Shown in pieces: positions 39,100 to 50,190 of a stretch of 64,000 nt of DNA. Location of the stretch: positions 57,312 to 121,311 of the forward strand of contig CAWHKS010000007.1 of NCBI GenBank assembly GCA_963829955.1. Reading direction: 5' to 3'. A program made the translations under genes and the position numbers. Origin of the DNA: DASTFY01 sp963829955. Lineage in GTDB: Bacteria > Actinomycetota > Acidimicrobiia > Acidimicrobiales > Ilumatobacteraceae. Within the stretch, counting starts at the first letter, position 1. Each line of letters opens with the position of its first letter. Under the pieces are notes generated by a model. The model was not told where the DNA came from and searched no databases. It was given only the letters and a program-made list of their open reading frames with translations.

Positions 39100-40099
39100 A
39101 GATGGCGGGACCGCCGCGCTCGCGCGACGAGCCGGTCCCACAGGGCGTTCCAGTTGACGAAGATCAGGTAGGTCAGTGGGTACGTGTAGAAGCTGGTCAG
39201 CCCAAGGCTCAGCGCGACCGTGCCGTGGAAGACGATCCCCATCGCCAGGTAGGGGACCAGAAGGCGCCGGAACAGCAGCACGAGCGGGAACGTGAGCTCC
39301 CAGGCGAGGGTCGTGAGCGCGACGAGGGCAGCCAGCGCTCGGTTGTTGGAGAGCTCGACGGCGAAGTCGCGGGGCCGCCCGCTGCTGTACGAGAAGCTCT
39401 CGAGGCCGACCGAGTCGCGGAACGAGACGTCGTCGGGGTCGGCGAGCAGGAACGGCGCCGGTTGCGGATCGGTCAGGTAGGCCTGCAGCGTCGAGCCGTC
39501 GGCCCAGTCCAGTCCGGCCTCGTGCAGCTTGGCGTAGCCGGATGCGAAGTACGTCAGGGCCAGTATCACCAGCACCAGGCGGGCCGGCCAGACGGGCACG
39601 CGGGCACGATGGCCGGTCCAGTCGGAGTCCGGCCGCCCGCGCGACCGCAGCCAGGCGTCGATCGACAGGGTGGCGAAACCCCCGGGCAGGCGGCGAGGAC
39701 GATCAGGACGATGGCCGGGACCGTGGTGTCGTGGGCGATGAACCCGTACGAGTTGGCGGTCGATCCCAGGTAGAGGTGGAGCACGGCGACGCCGACGAGC
39801 GAGAGCCGGGTGGCGATCCCGATCGTCGCCGTGAGCGCCAGGCCCACCATGAGCCAGCCGAGCGAAGCGTCGGCCGACAGCGGCAGGTGGATGAGGCGCA
39901 GGAGGAGCACCGGGTGCGTGTACGGCTCGGTGCCGGCCGACAGCGCGCGCTGGACGTCGACCCGGGTGGCCTGCAGCGGGAGCAGGAACGGGGCGAGGAA
40001 GAACCCGCCCACGAAGAGGATCCGGAACACGCCGTAGTGGTGGCCGGTCGTCCGGGCGAGCCATTGCCGGCGCCACTCGGTCAGCGCTCGGGCCATCAT
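39054..40099 (-). CDS. HTTM-domain membrane protein, frameshifted at a C5 run (39679-39683)
   Basis: Horizontally-transferred-transmembrane-domain family related to vitamin K gamma-carboxylase. N-terminal half (VFRILFVGGFFLAPFLLPL, LGWLMVGLALTATIGIATRLSLV, VPAIVLIVLAACPG) and C-terminal half (LVLVILALTYFASGYAKLHEAGLDW, ALVALTTLAWELTFPLVLLFRR, TYPLTYLIFVNWNALWDRL) are in different frames. One base missing from the run at 39679-39683 would join them into 348 residues. Six or more membrane spans. Pairs with the small gene upstream (ATGA overlap). Confidence 0.82.
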
Positions 40100-40541
40100 C
40101 GTCCGGCCGACCTGAACGCCGAATCGATGGGATCGCAGGCGCCGACCACTTCTCGGTGCGTCGCCACCCAGGTGCCGTCATCCCGGCGGAGCTCGCGTAG
40201 CTCCAGCCTCATCGCGGTGGCCGATTGTCCGCGGTGGGCCAGCGAACGGGCGACGGCCCCGCAGAAGGTCGACAGGCGGGCCTCGAAGTGGGCCCGGTCG
40301 TCACTGGAGAACGCCCGCTGGGGGAAGTCCTCGTCCGTCGAGCCGTAGTAGACGCTGAAGAACATCCGCCGGAAGTGCTCGGGGTCGTTGATGCCCAGAT
40401 CGGCGACGGGATCGAGCGGCCGCCACTGCCCGTCGACCTCGACGTGCGTACGCAGCTCGTAGGTCGGTTCGGAGGCGTCGCGGGGGAACGCGAACATGGC
40501 GTTCGCCGCGAACGGCCAGTCGTCGTGGTACCCCCCGTCAT
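40096..40541 (-). CDS. Hypothetical partner of the HTTM protein, start uncertain (C6 run 40531-40536)
   Basis: The safe part is 133 residues from ATG 40497 (MFAFPRDASEPTYELRTHVEVDGQW, MFFSVYYGSTDEDFPQRAF, REVVGACDPIDSAF). In-frame sequence before it (GGYHDDWPFAANA) also looks coding but has no start; one base added to the run at 40531-40536 would join it to ATG 40541. Its stop overlaps the HTTM start, so the two genes are coupled. Function unknown. Confidence 0.65.
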
Positions 40542-40711
40542 CGCTTCCGGCCGCCGGCCCGAGCGACGGGCTGTTGCGCCGTCCTTCCCGTCGGCCGGCG
40601 GGTGGTTCGCCACAATCGGTGGCCGACCGGCCCCGAACGTGGCCACCGCGACAGCGGCTCCGGTCGGTTCCAGGTTTGGTGCCAAGATCGGCCCCCGATC
40701 AAGGAGGGGCG

Positions 40712-41488
40712 ATGGCCAAGGAGAAGGCGCTCGTCAGTGCCGAGCTGCTCGAGCTCATGGAGCTGGTGCGCGACGCGGACAGCGTCGAGTTGAAGCTGAC
40801 GATCCCGGAGTCCGAGCAACGCTCGACCATCGCGGCCCTGGAGATCGATCCTCTCGACTCCCAGATCCGCCAGGTGTTCTTCTTCGACACGCCCGACCTG
40901 GCGCTGAACAAGGCCGGTGTCGTCGTGCGGGCTCGGCGGGTGCAGGGCAAGAGCGACGACTCGGTCGTCAAGCTCCGTCCAGTCGTGCCGAACGAGATGC
41001 CCGCCGAGCTGCGGGCGTCGCCCGGCTTCGGCGTCGAGGTTGACGCCATGCCCGGTGGTTACGTGTGCTCGGCCTCGCTCAAGTCCAAGCCCACCCCCCA
41101 ACCGGTCTGGGCGGCGGTGCATGAAGGCGTGCCGATCCGGAAGGTGTTCACCAAGGAGCAGCGAGCTTTCTACAAGCAGCATGCGCCGGACGGCGTCGAG
41201 CTCGACGCGCTGCGAACCCTGGGACCGATCTTCGTCCTGAAGATGGTGCTCAACCGGCCTGACTTCGCCCGCGGCCGGTTCGTGGCCGAGTTGTGGCTCT
41301 ACCCCGACGGCAGCCGGATCCTCGAGCTGTCGACCAAGTGCGCCCCGAACGAGCTCGCCGGCACGGCCCTCGATGCGCGCGCGTTCGTGCGCGGGCGTGG
41401 CATCAAGACCGGCGGCGACCAGCAGACGAAGACGAAGACCGCACTGGAGTTCTTCGCCGCGGAGCTGGTCGAGCCGGCGGCGACCTAG
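40712..41488 (+). CDS. CYTH-like domain protein
   Basis: 258 residues. DSVELKLTIPES, VFFFDTPDLALNKAGVVVRARRVQGKSDDSVVKLRPVV follow the pattern of CYTH (adenylate cyclase/thiamine triphosphatase) beta strands with alternating basic residues in the tunnel. Later parts (FTKEQRAFYKQHAPDGVELDALRTLGPIFVLKM) match no domain I know. ATG chosen with AAGGAGGGG just upstream. Substrate probably a polyphosphate or nucleotide. Confidence 0.68.
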   Translation: MAKEKALVSAELLELMELVRDADSVELKLTIPESEQRSTIAALEIDPLDSQIRQVFFFDTPDLALNKAGVVVRARRVQGKSDDSVVKLRPVVPNEMPAELRASPGFGVEVDAMPGGYVCSASLKSKPTPQPVWAAVHEGVPIRKVFTKEQRAFYKQHAPDGVELDALRTLGPIFVLKMVLNRPDFARGRFVAELWLYPDGSRILELSTKCAPNELAGTALDARAFVRGRGIKTGGDQQTKTKTALEFFAAELVEPAAT

Positions 41489-41498
41489 CCTTCGACCC

Positions 41499-41882
41499 AT
41501 GCTGGATCCCGCCATCAAGGAGCTCGCGCAGGGAAAGAACTTCGCGATGATCTCCTTCCACCTGCCCAACGGCGCCGTCGCCACCCAGGTCATGTGGGTC
41601 GACGCCGACGACGAGCATGTGCTCATGAACACCGAGGTGCACCGCGCCAAGTTCAAGTCGTTGCAGGCCGATCCCCGGGTCACGGTCACCATCTGGGACA
41701 ACTCGAACCCGTACCACTACGGCGAGGTGCGGGGCCGGCTGGCCGGGACCGAGACCGGTCCTGAGGCCCGGGCCATGATCGACCGGCTCGCCCAGAAGTA
41801 CACCGGGAAGGACTACGCCCCGGCGATCCAGAGCGAACGGGTGATCCTGCGCATCGCTCCCGAGCGCCAGCTCTCGCGCTGA
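41499..41882 (+). CDS. PPOX-class F420-dependent oxidoreductase
   Basis: 127 residues, split beta-barrel flavin/F420-binding fold: AQGKNFAMISFHLPNGAVATQVMWVDADDEHVLMNT, KFKSLQADPRVTVTIWD, GEVRGRLAGTETGPEA. Cofactor assignment is by family resemblance. It is followed 7 bp later by a second PPOX gene. Confidence 0.85.
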   Translation: MLDPAIKELAQGKNFAMISFHLPNGAVATQVMWVDADDEHVLMNTEVHRAKFKSLQADPRVTVTIWDNSNPYHYGEVRGRLAGTETGPEARAMIDRLAQKYTGKDYAPAIQSERVILRIAPERQLSR

Positions 41883-41889
41883 CCCGACC

Positions 41890-42321
41890 ATGGCGCGGTC
41901 GATGACGCAGGACGAGTGGCGTGCCTTCGTCTCCGAAGGGACGCGCACGGGCAAGGTGGCCACGATCCGCGAGGACGGGAGTCCAGCGGTCGTGCCCGTG
42001 TGGTTCGTGCTCGACACCGACGGGACCTTCGTGTTCATGACGGGCAGCGGTTCCGCAAAGGGGAAGGCCATGCGCCGCGACCCGCGGGTCGCGCTGTTGG
42101 TCGATGACGAGCGGCCGCCCTTCTCCTTCGTGCTGGCCCGCGGTGAGGTGACGATCAGCGAGGACCTGGACGAGATGCTCCCGTGGTCCATCCGCATCGG
42201 CACCCGCTACATGGGCTCCGACCGCGGTGACGAGTTCGGCCGCCGCAACGCCGTCGCCGGGGAGGTCCTCGTGCGCCTGTCGCCACACACCGTCGTCGCC
42301 GAGGCCGGCATCGCCGACTGA
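41890..42321 (+). CDS. PPOX-class F420-dependent oxidoreductase (second copy)
   Basis: 143 residues with the pattern GTRTGKVATIREDGSPAVVPVWFVLDTDGTFVFMTG, GKAMRRDPRVALLVDDERPPFSFV and GEVTISEDLDE, close to mycobacterial Rv1155-like proteins. Only moderately similar to the gene before it, so not a recent duplication. Probably co-transcribed with it. Confidence 0.88.
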   Translation: MARSMTQDEWRAFVSEGTRTGKVATIREDGSPAVVPVWFVLDTDGTFVFMTGSGSAKGKAMRRDPRVALLVDDERPPFSFVLARGEVTISEDLDEMLPWSIRIGTRYMGSDRGDEFGRRNAVAGEVLVRLSPHTVVAEAGIAD

Positions 42322-42461
42322 ATCGCTGATTGAGAGGCGCCCGGGCCGGCGTAGCACGTCGTCGGCCAGGTGCGTCAGTAACATCGGCCCCGTCCTCCGC
42401 GAGGATCGACATCCCGTCAACGGCGCCGGGACATCGTGAGCACCGGGAAAGGGGACTGGTC

Positions 42462-45400
42462 ATGGGAGAGGGCTCGGCGCCCGACGGCGCTCGCCCGCTG
42501 AGCCCCGTGCTGGAGCTGGCCCACCAGCAGCTCACGCCGCAGCTCCAGCTCCGCTGCGACGGCTTCCTGACCCGATACTTCCAGCACCTGTCGCTGACGG
42601 ACCTCAAGGCGCGCGAGCCTCGTGACCTCCTTGGTGCCGGCCTCGCCCACCTCCGCCTGGGCGAGCAGCGGGCCCCCGGTGAGGCCAAGGTGCAGGTCTT
42701 CAACCCTGACCTCGTCGCGGCCGGTTGGCAGTCGCCGCACACCGTCGTCCAGGTCGTCACTGACGACATGCCGTTCCTGGTCGACTCCGTCCGCATGGTG
42801 ATGACGGCCATGGGGCTCGGCATTCACCTCGTCATCCACCCGATGCTGCGCGTGGTCCGGGAGGGCGACCGCTACGTCGGGCTCGAGGAGGGGACGGCCG
42901 ATGAGGCGTGGATCCACCTCGAGGTCGACCGGTGTGACGGGGCACGGCAGGAAGCGCTGCGGCAGCGGCTGCTGTCCACCCTCGACGACGTGCGGGTCGC
43001 CGTGACCGACTGGCGGTCGATGCGCGACCGGTGCGATCAGCTCGCCCACGAGCTCGAACACACCGTGCTGCCGCTGGGGGCGGGCGAGTCGAGCCGCGCC
43101 GCTCAGTTCCTGCGCTGGCTCAGTGACGACCACCTGGTGTTCCTGGGTTACCGCGAGTACGACTTCACCCTCCCGGCCGGCCCCTCCGGCCAGGGTGGGG
43201 ACGACGAGGTGATCGCTGCCGTGGCAGGCACCGGGCTCGGCCTCCTCCGGGACGGACGGCGGACGGAAGACCCGCACCGGATCACCGAGCTCACACCCGA
43301 GGCGCGGCGGATGGTGTTCTCTCCCGCCGTGCTCATGCTGACCACCGCCAACAGCCGCAGCACGATCCTGAGGGCCGACTACCTCGCCTACATCGGCGTC
43401 AAGCGGTTCGACCGCGACGGTCGGGTCGTGGGTGAGCGCCGCTTCCTCGGGCTCTACAACTCAGACGTCTACCGCGACAGCGTGCTCGACATCCCCCTGC
43501 TGCGGGAGAAGGCCGCCGAGGTGCTCGATCGGGCCGGGTTCGCGCCCGAGAGCCACAGCGGTCGGGCGTTGCGCCAGATCCTGGAGACCTACCCGCGCAA
43601 CGAACTCTTCCAGATCGACGCCGACGAGCTCTTCACCATCACGTCGGGGATCCTCGAGCTGCAGGACCGGCGCCAGGTGCGACTCTTCGAACGGCGGGAC
43701 GACTACGGCCGCTTCGTCTCCTGCCTGGTGTACCTGCCCAGGGACCGCTACTCGACGGACCGGGCGGAGCAGATCGCGGAGGCGCTGCGACAGGTGTACG
43801 GCGGGACCGGTACCGAGCACGACGTGCTCATCGGCATGGGCGCGCTGGCCCGGCTGTACGTGCGGGTAGCGCTCGGCACCGAGGTCCGCCAGCCGGTCAT
43901 CGCCGAGGTGGAGAAGCGGCTCAGCGCCATCGTGGCCGACTGGGCGGACGAGCTCGGCGCCGCGCTGGTCGGCGAGCTCGGCGAGGACGCCGGCTTGGCC
44001 GCCCTGGCCCGCTTCGCCGACGCCTTCCCAGCCGACTACCGCGACGCCTATCCGCCGCCCGCTGCCGCCGCCGACGTGAGCCGGTTGCTGGAGATCGAGG
44101 CGGGCGCGGACCTGATCACCGCGCTCCACCGGCCTCTCGGCGCGCCGCCCGAGGAGGTCCGGTTCACGCTGATGCGTCCCGGCGCTCCGCTGGTGCTCTC
44201 CGAGGTCCTGCCCCTGCTGGAGGACCTCGGCGTCACAGTCGTGGACGAGCGCCCCCATGAGATCCGCCTCGAAGGCTCCAGCGTCTGGCGGTACGACATC
44301 GGGCTGCGGGTGGAGGACCCCGAGCGCATCGACGAGCGGGCCGTGCGCGACGAGTTCTGCGCCACCTTCGGAGCGTTGTTCCGGGGCCAGCTCGAGAGCG
44401 ACGGGCTGAACCAGCTCGTGCTCGTGGGCGGGCTGAGCGCCCGTCAGGTCGACATCCTCCGCGCCTACGCCAAGTACCTCCGCCAGGTGGGCCTCTCGTT
44501 CAGCCAGAGCTATGTGGAGGCCACGCTGGCCCGACACGGCCCGATCGTGGGCGAGCTGGTCCGGCTGTTCGAAGCCCGCTTCGATCCCGCCACGGACACG
44601 GACGCCGCCTCCGGGGACAGCCCGGTGCGGCAGGCGGACCTGGCCGCCATCACGGCGTCGATCACGGCGCAGCTCGACGCTGTGCCGAGCCTCGACGAGG
44701 ACCGAATCCTCCGCTCGTTCCTCACGCTCATCGAGGCTACGACCCGCACCAACGCCTACCGTCCGGCGGTCGACGGTGACGCCGCCTCCGGCTCCCGTCC
44801 GGTGCTGGCGTTCAAGTTCGACCCTGAGAAGATCCCGGACCTGCCGCTCCCGCGGCCTATGTTCGAGATCTGGGTGTACTCACCCCGGGTCGAGGGCGTG
44901 CACCTGCGGGGTGGGCCGGTCGCCCGAGGAGGGCTGCGCTGGAGCGACCGGCGGGAGGACTTCCGCACCGAGGTGCTCGGCCTCATGAAGGCCCAGATGG
45001 TGAAAAACGCCGTCATCATCCCCATCGGCGCCAAGGGTGGCTTCGTCGTGAAGAGGCGAGAGCAGATGACCGATCCCGACGACCTCCGCCGCGAGGTGGC
45101 GGCCTGCTACCGCGAGTTCGTCGCCGGCCTGCTCGACGTGACCGACAACGTCGTCGACGGTCGGGTCGTCCCACCGCCCTCGGTCGTCCGTCACGACGGC
45201 GACGACCCCTACCTCGTCGTGGCGGCCGACAAGGGCACGGCCACGTTCTCCGACCTCGCCAACGAGGTGGCCATCAGCTACCGCTTCTGGCTGGGGGACG
45301 CGTTCGCGTCGGGCGGCAGCGCCGGATACGACCACAAGACCATGGGCATCACCGCCCGCGGGGCCTGGGAGAGCGCCCGCAGCCACGCCCGCGCGCTTGC

Positions 45401-47337
45401 GCGGAACGCGGACGACGACCCGCTGACCGTCGTCGGCATCGGGGACATGTCCGGTGACGTGTTCGGCAACGGCCTCCTGCGCAGCCGGTTCGTCCGGCTG
45501 GTGGCGGCCTTCGACCACCGGCACGTCTTCCTGGACCCGGATCCGCCGGCCGGGCCCGCCTTCGACGAGCGCCTGCGGCTGTTCGAGCTCCCTCGTTCCA
45601 GCTGGGACGACTACGACCGCGATCTCATCTCGCCCGGCGGCGGGGTGTGGTCCAGGTCGGCCAAGTCGATCCCATTGTCCGATCCGGTCCGCAAGGTGCT
45701 GGACGTCGATGCCAGCGCGCTGCCGCCGAACGAGCTCCTGAGCGCCATCCTCCGCGCCCCCGTCGACCTGCTGTGGAACGGTGGCATCGGCACGTACGTC
45801 AAGGCGTCGACAGAGACCAATGCCGAGGTGGGCGACCGCGCCAACGACGCCATCCGCGTCAACGGTGCCGACCTCCGCTGTGCGATGGTCGTCGAGGGCG
45901 GCAACCTCGGTCTGACCCAGCGGGGGCGGGTGGAGGCCGCGCTCGGCGGGCGTGCTCATCAACACCGACGCCATCGACAACTCGGCCGGCGTGGATTGCT
46001 CCGACCACGAGGTCAACATCAAGATCCTCCTCGACGCCCAGGTGGTGGCCGGCGACCTCACGGTGAAGCAGCGCAACGAGCTGCTGGCCTCGATGACCGA
46101 CGAGGTCGCCGATCTGGTGCTGGAGGACAACCAGGCTCAGACGCTGGCGCTCGCCATCGCCCGCCGGCAGGCCGGGCCCATGGTCGATGTTCATGCCCGC
46201 TACCTCCGCTCACTGGAGGCCGAGGGCCTCCTCAACCGCGCCCTCGAGTTCCTGCCCACCGACAAGCAGTTGTCCGAGCGGGCCAGCGCCGGGCTCGGCC
46301 TGACCACGCCGGAGTTCGCGGTGCTGCTGGCCTACACCAAGGACACCAACGCCGCCGTCGTGCTGGGCTCGGACCTGCCGGACGATCCGTACGTCCAGCG
46401 GGAGCTGGTCCGCTACTTCCCCAGCGCACTGCGCGAGCGCTACGCCGACGTCATGGGCGGTCACCGCCTGCGACGCGAGATCATCACGACCATGCTCACG
46501 AACGAGATGGTCAACTACGCGGGCACGTCGTTCGACTTCCGCATGACTGACGAGACCGGCGCCGGCGTGGCCGACATCACCCGCGCCCACGTGGTGGTCG
46601 CCGACGTGCACGGGCTGGCCCGGTGGTGGGCCCGCACCGACGAGCTCGATACGGATGTGAGCGTCGACGTGCAGTTCGAGCTGTTCCTCGGTCTGCGCCG
46701 GATGGTGGAGCGCGGGGTGCTGTGGCTGCTCCGCCACCGCCGGCCACCGCTGGAGCTGGCGTCGACGGTTGCCGCGTTCGGACCCGGCCTCGAAGAGCTC
46801 GCCGGCGGGCTGCGTGGCGTCGTCCACGGGCCCATGGAGGAGGCGATGGCCCGAGCGGTCGACAGCGCGCTCGAGGACCGCGTCCCGCCGGACCTGGCGG
46901 AGGCCGCGGCCGTGTGGCCGCTGTTGCACACCGGCTGGGACGTGGTCGAGGTGGCGCAGGCCAGGGGCCGGAGCCCCTTGGATGCCGCCGCGGTCTACTG
47001 GGGCCTGTTCGAGGGGCTGGACGTCGCCTGGCTTTGGGACCGGGTCGGCAAGCTGCCCCGGTCCGACCGGTGGCAGAGCCATGCCCGGGCCGCGCAGCGC
47101 GACGACCTCATGACGACGCTGCGCGATCTCACCCACGACGCGCTGCGGGCGGGCGACGTGTTCACGCCGCCGGCCGAGCTGGTCGCGCACTGGCTGACGG
47201 CGAACGAGCAGAGCGTCCGGCGCGTGCTCGAGGTCTTCATGGAGATCAGGACCGGCAACACGTTCGACCTCACGACCCTGTCCGTCGCGCTGCGCCAGCT
47301 CCGCAACCTGGTCTTGCTGGCGGCTGCGGGCCACTGA
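42462..47337 (+). CDS. Large NAD-specific glutamate dehydrogenase, frameshifted at 45948-45950
   Basis: Deaminates glutamate to 2-oxoglutarate with NAD. After removing one extra G in the run at 45948-45950 the gene encodes 1,624 residues, the usual size of the L_1600/GDH-180 class. N-terminal ACT-like regulatory part (QVVTDDMPFLVDSVRMVMTAMG), catalytic lysines region (GGLRWSDRREDFRTEVLGLMKAQMVKNAVIIPIGAKGGFV), dinucleotide site (VVGIGDMSGDVFGNGLL), then VEGGNLGLTQRGRVE, and after the frame change LINTDAIDNSAGVDCSDHEVN to the helical C-terminal domain. Confidence 0.94.
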
Positions 47338-47361
47338 CCGGCGGCCGGTACGGTGGCCGGC

Positions 47362-47835
47362 ATGACGCGGATCGTGGTCGGCATCGACGGTTCTGAGAGC
47401 GCGCTCGCTGCACTGCGGTGGGCGATCGGGGAGGCTCGGCTACGGGGCGCCACCATCGACGCCATCGACGCGTGGAACTACCCGTACGTGGTCGTGCCGG
47501 GGGCGACGGTGCCACTGCACCCAAGGGCCGATCAGGCGGTCGACGTCGAGGAGGAGCTGGAGACGGCCCTGGCCGCGGTGTCCGGCGAGGCGGACGGGGT
47601 CACGATCAACCCAGTCGTCACCGAAGGCGTGCCGGCCGCCGTCCTGTGCGAGGCCGCCGAGGGCGCCGAGCTTCTGGTCATCGGCCGCGGCCGGCACCAT
47701 GCGCTGCGCAAATTGGTCCTCGGCTCGGTCGGCACCGAGGTGCTGCAGCACGCGCCCTGCCCCGTCGTCGTGGTGACGCACGAAGTCGTTCCAGGCCCCG
47801 CGGAAGCTGACGTCGTCGAGACTCCCGACGGCTGA
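47362..47835 (+). CDS. Universal stress protein (UspA family)
   Basis: 157 residues, single Usp domain: MTRIVVGIDGSESALAALRWAIGEA and the ATP-binding loop VIGRGRHHALRKLVLGSVGTEVLQHAPCPVVVV. The G-2x-G-9x-G-S pattern predicts ATP binding. Stands alone 24 bp after the GDH gene. Confidence 0.92.
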   Translation: MTRIVVGIDGSESALAALRWAIGEARLRGATIDAIDAWNYPYVVVPGATVPLHPRADQAVDVEEELETALAAVSGEADGVTINPVVTEGVPAAVLCEAAEGAELLVIGRGRHHALRKLVLGSVGTEVLQHAPCPVVVVTHEVVPGPAEADVVETPDG

Positions 47836-47858
47836 TCGGGCGTCCCGGCTGCGCCGCG

Positions 47859-48653
47859 CTAGGCCGCGGTGTGGTACGTGGCCGCAGGCGGGTAGAGCGG
47901 CCGCAGCGTGCTCGGCGGCCGGAAGGGCTTCCACTCGCCTTCGCGCTGCGCCAGCCGATCGGCCACGGCGTACAGCACGCTCGGGTTGATCGCCATGCCC
48001 GAGTGGCTCGAGCGGACCTCGATGCTCTCCCGCAGCGGCCCAGCGCTCTCGATGCAGAGCTGCCAGTTCACGATGCCGTCGCTCCGGCTGTAGATGGCCG
48101 TGGCGGGCACCGAGAGCGGCAGTTCGTCCTCGTCGGACACGAGGCGGCGAACCTGCGGGCGGCTGCGGACCGTGCTCATCCGCCAGAGGTGCTCGACGGC
48201 GCTGTGGTCGCCGGGTCGGGTCCGGAACGGGCTGCCCAGGGTGATGACTGCCCGCACCAGGTCCGGCGCTCGCCGCGCCATGTGCCGCGCGTACATCCCG
48301 CCGAGGCTCTGCCCGATGAGGGTCACGGGGCGCCCGTGGCGCTCGTGCAGTTCGGCCAGCCGGGTGCCCAGGCCCGATATGACGTAGCCGTTGGGGCCGT
48401 AGTTGCGACCGAGCTGCCAGCCGTGCGTCCAGTACCCCAGGCTGCGGAGGTACCAGCGAAGGACCTCGGTCGAGCGGTCCGACGCCGTGAACCCGGGAAG
48501 CACCAGCACGGGGTGACGGTCCCCGCGTCCGACCATCCGCAGCAACGGGGTCGCCGCGAGGAATGCGCCCACCTCGCCCATCGCCCGCTGCTCCAGGAAC
48601 GTGAGGAGCATCGGTGGCGCGTCGGCCGGGGGACGGGTTCGGCCGTCGGCCAT
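47859..48653 (-). CDS. Alpha/beta hydrolase (lipase-like)
   Basis: 264 residues: HPVLVLPGFTASDRSTEVLRWYLRSLGY, nucleophile elbow LIGQSLGGMYARHMAR, acid in IYSRSDGIVNW, His region VRSSHSGMAINPSV. The layout is that of bacterial lipases/PGAP1-like esterases. ATG of MADGRTRPP is chosen over a farther in-frame start. Divergent from gltX. Confidence 0.86.
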   Translation of the reverse strand: MADGRTRPPADAPPMLLTFLEQRAMGEVGAFLAATPLLRMVGRGDRHPVLVLPGFTASDRSTEVLRWYLRSLGYWTHGWQLGRNYGPNGYVISGLGTRLAELHERHGRPVTLIGQSLGGMYARHMARRAPDLVRAVITLGSPFRTRPGDHSAVEHLWRMSTVRSRPQVRRLVSDEDELPLSVPATAIYSRSDGIVNWQLCIESAGPLRESIEVRSSHSGMAINPSVLYAVADRLAQREGEWKPFRPPSTLRPLYPPAATYHTAA

Positions 48654-48780
48654 CCGCCCACCATAGCGGGGGTGCGCCGCGATGACCCAGTGATGGACGC
48701 GCCCCTGCCCGGGCCGATCAGCGCCAATCGGCGCCGCGTCGTGCAAAGAAGCCGTAGTGGGCCGCCAGTAGCCTCCCTCC

Positions 48781-50190
48781 GTGACCGACCGGCCCCTGCG
48801 CGTGCGCTTCGCCCCGTCACCCACGGGCTACTTCCACGTCGGGTCGGGCCGCTCGGCCCTCTTCAACTGGGCGCTGGCCCTGCAGCACGAAGGCACCTTC
48901 GTCCTCCGCATCGAGGACACCGATGCTGAACGCAACCGCGACGAGTGGACCCAGGGGATCCTCGACGCCATGGCCTGGTTGGGCATCACCGTCGATCACC
49001 CGGCCTTCGAGGGCCCGTACTTCCAGTCGCGCCACGCCGAGGAGCACCGTGCCGCAGGCCTGCGGCTCCACGAGCAGGGCGACGCCTACTACTGCGACTG
49101 CAGCCGTGACGAGCTCGATGCCCGCAACGCCGGCACCGCTCGCCAGGGCTACGACGGCCACTGCCGGGACCGGGGCCTGGGGCCGGCCGACGGTCGGGCG
49201 CTGCGCTTCCGGGTGCCGCGGCCAGGCCGGACGGTGGTGGTCGACCTCATCCGCGGCAGGCCGACGTTCGACCACGACGCCATCGAGGACTTCGTCATCC
49301 TGCGTGGCAATGGCACGCCGGTGTTCCTGCTGGCCAACGTCGTGGACGACATGACGATGGCCATCACGCTCGTCGTCCGCGGCGAGGAGCACCTGGCCAA
49401 CACCCCCAAGCAGCAGCTGCTGTGGTCCGCACTCGGTGCCGACGCGCCGGCGTGGGCCCACGTGCCGCTGCTGGTCAACGAGCGCCGGCAGAAGCTGTCG
49501 AAGCGGCGCGACAAGGTGGCCTTGGAGCAGTACCGCGAGGAGGGCTACCTCGCTGATGCGATGCGCAACTACCTGATGACGCTGGGGTGGTCGCCGGGCG
49601 GTGACAGCGAGATCGTGCCGTGGGAGCGGATCGTGGCCGAGTTCCGGCTGGAGGACGTGGTGCCGTCGCCGGCGTACTTCGACGTGAAGAAGCTGACCGC
49701 CTTCAACGGTGAGTATCTGCGGGCCATGCCGGTGGACGACTTCATCGCCGCCTGCCAGCCGTGGCTGACGGGTGAGCATGCGCCCTGGCCGCCCGACCGG
49801 TTCGATCCCGACGTGTTCGCCGCCCTCGCCCCGCTCGTCCAGCAGCGGGTCCCCACCCTGGCCGAGGTGCCCGCCTACGTCGACTTCCTCTTCATGGACG
49901 TGCCGCCGGAGGACGAGACGTCGTGGTCGAAGGCGATGAAGGACGGGGCGGGCGACGTGCTCGTCGACACCATGTCGGCCTTCGAGACCGTGCCGTGGTC
50001 TGCGGACGAGCTGAAGTCGACGCTGACCGGCATCGGGGAGTCGCGCGGCCTCAAGCTGGCCAAGGCGCAGGCGCCGGTTCGGGTGGCCGTCACCGGGCGG
50101 ACGGTCGGCCCGCCGCTGTTCGAATCGCTGGAGCTTCTCGGTCGGGAGCGCACTCTTGGACGCCTACGCGCCGCCCACGCCCGGCTCTGA
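48781..50190 (+). CDS. gltX: Glutamyl-tRNA synthetase
   Basis: Class I synthetase, 469 residues: HIGH-type motif in SPTGYFHVGSGRSALFNW, KMSKS-type motif in RRQKLSKRRDKVALEQY, and the all-helical anticodon-binding C-terminus. GTG start. A zinc-like Cys cluster (YYCDCSRDELD) is present in the catalytic domain. It charges the tRNA-Glu found at 57342 and perhaps tRNA-Gln if a GatCAB route is used. Overlaps the next gene by 35 bp. Confidence 0.95.
   Translation: MTDRPLRVRFAPSPTGYFHVGSGRSALFNWALALQHEGTFVLRIEDTDAERNRDEWTQGILDAMAWLGITVDHPAFEGPYFQSRHAEEHRAAGLRLHEQGDAYYCDCSRDELDARNAGTARQGYDGHCRDRGLGPADGRALRFRVPRPGRTVVVDLIRGRPTFDHDAIEDFVILRGNGTPVFLLANVVDDMTMAITLVVRGEEHLANTPKQQLLWSALGADAPAWAHVPLLVNERRQKLSKRRDKVALEQYREEGYLADAMRNYLMTLGWSPGGDSEIVPWERIVAEFRLEDVVPSPAYFDVKKLTAFNGEYLRAMPVDDFIAACQPWLTGEHAPWPPDRFDPDVFAALAPLVQQRVPTLAEVPAYVDFLFMDVPPEDETSWSKAMKDGAGDVLVDTMSAFETVPWSADELKSTLTGIGESRGLKLAKAQAPVRVAVTGRTVGPPLFESLELLGRERTLGRLRAAHARL

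Noticed and set aside
45940..45955. Programmed ribosomal frameshift in the GDH gene
   Set aside because: No slippery heptamer or downstream structure was seen, and similar breaks occur in many unrelated genes, favouring base errors.
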